A program made the translations under genes and the position numbers. Shown here piece by piece: positions 61,190 through 64,000 of a DNA stretch of 64,000 bases. This stretch comes from Aldehydirespirator sp965204415 (lineage in GTDB: Bacteria > Actinomycetota > Acidimicrobiia > Acidimicrobiales > Aldehydirespiratoraceae). Under the pieces are notes generated by a model. The model did not search any database, was not told the DNA's origin, and was given only the letters and a program-made list of their open reading frames with translations. The stretch is from positions 372,001-436,000 of the forward strand of contig CBDBEL010000002.1 in NCBI GenBank assembly GCA_965204415.1. The letters run 5' to 3'. Position 1 is the first letter of the stretch. Every line of letters starts with the position of its first letter.

Positions 61190-62614
61190 ATGCAGACGCA
61201 GATGCTGATCGGCGGGAGCTGGCACGACAGCCGCGCCGAGCGGATCGAGGTGCTCGACCCGGCCACCGGCGACGGCATTGCCGAGGTGGCTGCGGGAGGT
61301 CCGGCCGAGGCCGTCGCCGCCTGCGACGCGGCCGCGGCCGCCCAGCCCGGCTGGGCCGCGACCGCTCCCCGGGTCCGGTCGGAGATCCTGCGGGACTGCC
61401 ACCGGATCCTCATGGACCACACCGACGAGCTGGCCGATCTGATCACCCTTGAGCATGGCAAGCCCCGGGCCGACGCGGTGGGCGAGGTGGCCTACGCGGC
61501 CGAGTTCTTCCGCTGGAACGCCGAGGAGACGGTGCGCATCCACGGCTCGATCAGCACCGCCCCAGCCGGCGACAAGCGGATCATCACGCTCCATCCGCCG
61601 GTGGGGGTGGTGGTGATGGTCACGCCGTGGAACTTCCCGGCCGCCATGATCACCCGCAAGCTCGCGCCGGCGCTGGGAGCGGGCAACGCGGTGGTGATCA
61701 AACCGCCGAGGGAAGCGCCCCTCACCGCGCTGCGGGTCGGCGAGCTCCTGGCCGAGGCCGGCGTCCCGCCTGGAGTAGTGAACCTGGTCCCGACCACCGC
61801 TTCGGGGCCATGGTTCGACGCCGCGGTGGACCATCCGGCGGTCCGCATGGTGTCGTTCACCGGCTCGACCGAGGTGGGACGGGTATTGCTGCGCCGCTGT
61901 GCCGACCGCGTTCTCAAGACGGTGATGGAACTGGGTGGCAACGCCCCCTTCGTGGTGTTCGCCGACGCGGATCTGGAGGAGGCGGTGGAGGGGGCGATGG
62001 TGGCCAAGATGCGCCATTCGGCTGAGACTTGCACCGCGGCCAACCGGTTCTTCGTGGAGGCGTCCGCGCACGACGAGTTCGTGGAGCGGCTGGCGGGTGC
62101 CATGGGGTCGATGAAGGTGGGCAGCGGCTTCGACCCCGACGTGACCTGCGGTCCGATGATCAACCCGGCGGCGGTCACCAACATCGACCGGCTGGTGCAG
62201 GGCGCCATCAAGGGCGGGGCCAGCGCGGTCACCGGCGGCACGGTCCTCGACGGGCCGGGGTTCTTCTACGAGCCCACCGTGCTGGGCGGGGTGGACCCGG
62301 CTGCGCCCATCACCCGGGAGGAGATCTTCGGACCGGTTGCGCCGGTGGCCAGCTTCACCGACACCGAAGCCATGATCGCGGCGGCCAACGACACCGAGAT
62401 GGGCCTGATCGGCTACGTCTACACCGGGGACCTGGCCAAGGGCCTGCGGGTCAGCGAGCGCATCGAGGCCGGCATGATCGGGCTCAACCGGGGCGCGGTG
62501 TCCGACCCGGCTGCCCCCTTCGGCGGCATGAAGCAGTCCGGCCTGGGCCGCGAGGGCGCCTCCGAGGGCATCTACGAGTTCTGCGAGACCCAGTATATTG
62601 CTACAAACTGGTAG
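61190..62614 (+). CDS. Succinate-semialdehyde dehydrogenase (GabD-like)
   Basis: This 474-residue aldehyde dehydrogenase starts 5 bases after hpaE. Motifs are VMVTPWNFPAAMITRKLAPA, VSFTGSTEVGRVLL, MELGGNAPFVVFADADLEEA and SAETCTAANRFFVEA with the catalytic Cys; it ends near GGMKQSGLGREGASEGIYEF. It would oxidise succinate semialdehyde, the product of the HpaI aldolase step, to succinate, closing the aromatic pathway into the TCA cycle. Confidence 0.88.
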   Translation: MQTQMLIGGSWHDSRAERIEVLDPATGDGIAEVAAGGPAEAVAACDAAAAAQPGWAATAPRVRSEILRDCHRILMDHTDELADLITLEHGKPRADAVGEVAYAAEFFRWNAEETVRIHGSISTAPAGDKRIITLHPPVGVVVMVTPWNFPAAMITRKLAPALGAGNAVVIKPPREAPLTALRVGELLAEAGVPPGVVNLVPTTASGPWFDAAVDHPAVRMVSFTGSTEVGRVLLRRCADRVLKTVMELGGNAPFVVFADADLEEAVEGAMVAKMRHSAETCTAANRFFVEASAHDEFVERLAGAMGSMKVGSGFDPDVTCGPMINPAAVTNIDRLVQGAIKGGASAVTGGTVLDGPGFFYEPTVLGGVDPAAPITREEIFGPVAPVASFTDTEAMIAAANDTEMGLIGYVYTGDLAKGLRVSERIEAGMIGLNRGAVSDPAAPFGGMKQSGLGREGASEGIYEFCETQYIATNW

Positions 62615-62616
62615 GT

Positions 62617-62638
62617 CAGAGCGCATATCGGCGCTCTG
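62617..62638 (+). terminator. Hairpin terminator after the HPA dehydrogenases
   Basis: CAGAGCGC and GCGCTCTG pair perfectly around a six-base loop (ATATCG), starting 3 bases after the stop codon. There is no clear T-run. Confidence 0.6.
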
Positions 62639-62879
62639 GTTACTGCTCCAGTTGCAGCGGTAGGGGCCCTCAAGACGCCGGTTCCTGAGTGGGCGCTCGT
62701 CCACGGCGTGTTCTGCCGTGCCAGAGGTCTAACAACAAACCGTCGTTGGGTGGCGCATTCAAAGCGCGCCATTTTCTCTCACGGGTAGGCCTGCGCACCG
62801 ACCGCGCGACGGTCGCCCGTATCTTGTCCTCTGCTAGATGTGGGTGGCAACGGTTGACATGGCCCCGGTGGCGGCCGCG

Positions 62880-63005
62880 ATGGCTTACCGCAGCCTTGGG
62901 TCTTGGGCGAGGTGGCCGACACCATCGACCCGCCCATCGCCAAGTCCTACCGTCGTGACGACCTACTCGAAGCCCGCCGCCCATTTATGGAACGCTGGGC
63001 TGTCG
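62880..63005 (+). pseudogene. Tyrosine recombinase C-terminal relic
   Basis: A plus-strand frame reads LGEVADTIDPPIAKSYRRDD then LLEARRPFMERWA, closely like the extreme C-terminus of phage-type tyrosine integrases (YRRGDLLEKRRxLMExWA). The catalytic domain is missing: upstream sequence in all frames is unrelated. It then runs into the 36-base duplication. The remainder of 62639-62880 contains no gene that I can support. Confidence 0.4.
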
Positions 63006-63133
63006 ATCTGGACGTCGCGGAGCGCGTCGAAGGGGTTGTCGATCTGGACGTCGCGGAGCGCGTCGAAGGGGTTGTCGAGGGCCTGGGCGGCTCGCTGCGC
63101 GGCGTCGAAGAACTCGCGTCGGATCATGCTCAT
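62963..63133 (-). CDS. 56-residue hypothetical protein with duplicated 12-residue unit
   Basis: The frame starts at ATG 63133, 4 bases after the VapC stop (MSMIRREFFDAAQRAAQALD), then has NPFDALRDVQID twice because of the 36-base DNA duplication. It could be a third gene of the VapBC unit, but nothing is recognised, and it overlaps the integrase relic on the other strand. Confidence 0.3.
   Translation of the reverse strand: MSMIRREFFDAAQRAAQALDNPFDALRDVQIDNPFDALRDVQIDSPAFHKWAAGFE
63001..63072. repeat. Perfect 36-bp tandem duplication
   Basis: Bases 63001-63036 (starting TGTCGATCTGGACGTCGCGG) are repeated exactly at 63037-63072. Being a multiple of three, it keeps frames open on both strands. 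The exact identity implies recent slippage or duplication. Confidence 0.9.
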
Positions 63134-63137
63134 GACG

Positions 63138-63521
63138 TTAGCGGCTCTCATGGCCGGGCTTGTTCAAATGCGCGTCGCCCGCCCACACGACGCCACCGTG
63201 CGCCAGGGCAGTGGCGGCGGCGTGTGCGTCGGCCCACGGAATGCGGTTGCGCACGACAAGCCTCGCGGCGCTCAGCGTCACCGCGAGGCTCGGCACTTCT
63301 ACGGTTGCGAACTCGCAGAAGAAGCCCCAAGCGTCGTCCGCCGCCTCGAAGCCCTTCTGCTTGGCCACCGTGTAGTGGACCTCTCCCAGATTGATGCTGC
63401 TCACAAGAGTGAGGCCGCCGTCCGTCAGCACCTCGTCTACCTCGGCCCTAGCCGCTGGCTGGTCCTCCTGGTAGCGCAGGATGGGCCACGCGTCCAGCAC
63501 CACGGGTGCGCGTCCTGCCAT
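63138..63521 (-). CDS. VapC-type PIN-domain toxin
   Basis: ATG 63521 lies in a TGATG overlap with the antitoxin gene. The 127-residue protein shows PIN acidic residues in VVLDAWPILRYQED, SSINLGEVHYTVAK, IPWADAHAAATALAHG and WAGDAHL. It is likely an endoribonuclease. Its N-terminus resembles the PIN toxin at 4572-5123. Confidence 0.82.
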   Translation of the reverse strand: MAGRAPVVLDAWPILRYQEDQPAARAEVDEVLTDGGLTLVSSINLGEVHYTVAKQKGFEAADDAWGFFCEFATVEVPSLAVTLSAARLVVRNRIPWADAHAAATALAHGGVVWAGDAHLNKPGHESR

Positions 63522-63814
63522 CAAGAACTGGACTGGGGTTGGTCGGGCACTTCCTCCCATTCGTCCTCACCGAGCAAGCGCACCTTGATGACGCCGTCTC
63601 GAGCCAAGTCGGCGAGGGTCCCGGGGAACACGCGCCTGAGCGCTCGCCGTTCCTTGAGGTACAGCGAGGTCAGACTCCCCGGTGGCGACCATTGGAAGTT
63701 TGTGCGCTCCCGGAAGTCCTTCATGGCCGCCAGTTTCTGCTCGCGTGCGAGCGACGCGTCGCCCGCGGGTTCGTCGGCCTTGAAGTTGGCCAGCATGTCG
63801 GCAGGATCGTTCAT
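63521..63814 (-). CDS. Antitoxin partner of the PIN toxin
   Basis: This 97-residue protein (MNDPADMLANFKADEPAGDA to VPDQPQSSS) precedes and overlaps the PIN toxin gene. The C-terminal half (LADLARDGVIKVRLLGEDEW) might contact the toxin. No HTH or AbrB motif is evident, so the call rests on size, charge and coupling. Its promoter should lie in 63815-63870, where AT content rises. Confidence 0.6.
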   Translation of the reverse strand: MNDPADMLANFKADEPAGDASLAREQKLAAMKDFRERTNFQWSPPGSLTSLYLKERRALRRVFPGTLADLARDGVIKVRLLGEDEWEEVPDQPQSSS

Positions 63815-64000
63815 GCGGCCAGCATTACGGCTCTTTCATAGGATTGCAACTCATTTTGATCTTCGAGGGACTGCTGAGGCACAGGCTTCAAGAACAAGCC
63901 AAGATGCGATACGTCGTAGCGGCTGCGCCGACCGTCACCCAAGGACTCTGCACTGCCCTCGGATGTCACTGCCGACGACTGCGGTATTGGGTTTCGCCGA

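Overview
The window is about 64 kb of high-GC DNA with many GTG starts and 1 to 8 base stop/start overlaps. It most resembles an actinobacterium, and I infer class Acidimicrobiia from the gene mix: Thr-rich and Glu/Pro-rich secreted-protein linkers, an actinobacterial-type coproheme decarboxylase, a CysO-like sulfur carrier, HpnCDE squalene genes and a CIRCE-controlled groEL ending in GGGMPDMDF. No marker in the window fixes the genus.

Layout. 1-5.7 kb is a minus-strand island of toxin-antitoxin and defence-type genes. It holds a frameshifted nucleotidyltransferase and its partner, a DarG-like macrodomain protein with a possible darT relic, an AbiEi-like/nucleotidyltransferase operon with a perfect inverted-repeat operator, an RmuC fragment and a VapBC pair. 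The island abuts the 3' end of a tRNA-Thr gene. 5.9-11.8 kb is a minus-strand Tad (Flp-type) pilus operon interrupted by two tandem-repeat blocks. 12-15.4 kb is hpnC-hpnD-hpnE. 15.4-19.6 kb holds a LytR_C-type membrane protein, a glycerate kinase, a CysO-like carrier and groEL. 20-25.3 kb is a coupled pair of secreted proteins: a Glu-Pro-repeat lipoprotein and a 1356-residue Calx-beta protein. 25.4-37.8 kb is mixed housekeeping and envelope genes (nitrobindin, FdhD, HemQ, Nudix, PAC2, acetoacetyl-CoA synthetase, sugar dehydrogenase, thioesterase, GtrA, methyltransferases, polysaccharide deacetylase). 37.8-41.7 kb is a cobalamin riboswitch followed by btuF-btuC-btuD-cobO.

41.8-62.6 kb is mainly catabolic. 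Its core is a seven-gene minus-strand operon: nitrilase, heme aldoxime dehydratase, a branched-chain-amino-acid-type ABC importer (binding protein, LivH, a LivM-LivG fusion, LivF) and a cytochrome P450. It is divergent from an AraC/FeaR-type regulator across an intergenic region with two copies of a 26-28 base repeat. It is flanked by nitronate monooxygenase and amidase genes and by homoprotocatechuate meta-cleavage genes (FAH-family, tautomerase, HpaE-type and succinate-semialdehyde dehydrogenases, and an HpaH-like hydratase). Together these suggest a route from an imported aromatic aldoxime through nitrile and arylacetate to succinate. The individual enzymes are recognisable; the linked system with its own importer and P450 is the most interesting part of the window.

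62.6-64 kb returns to mobile or accessory DNA: a tyrosine-recombinase relic, a 36-base tandem duplication and a second VapBC pair.
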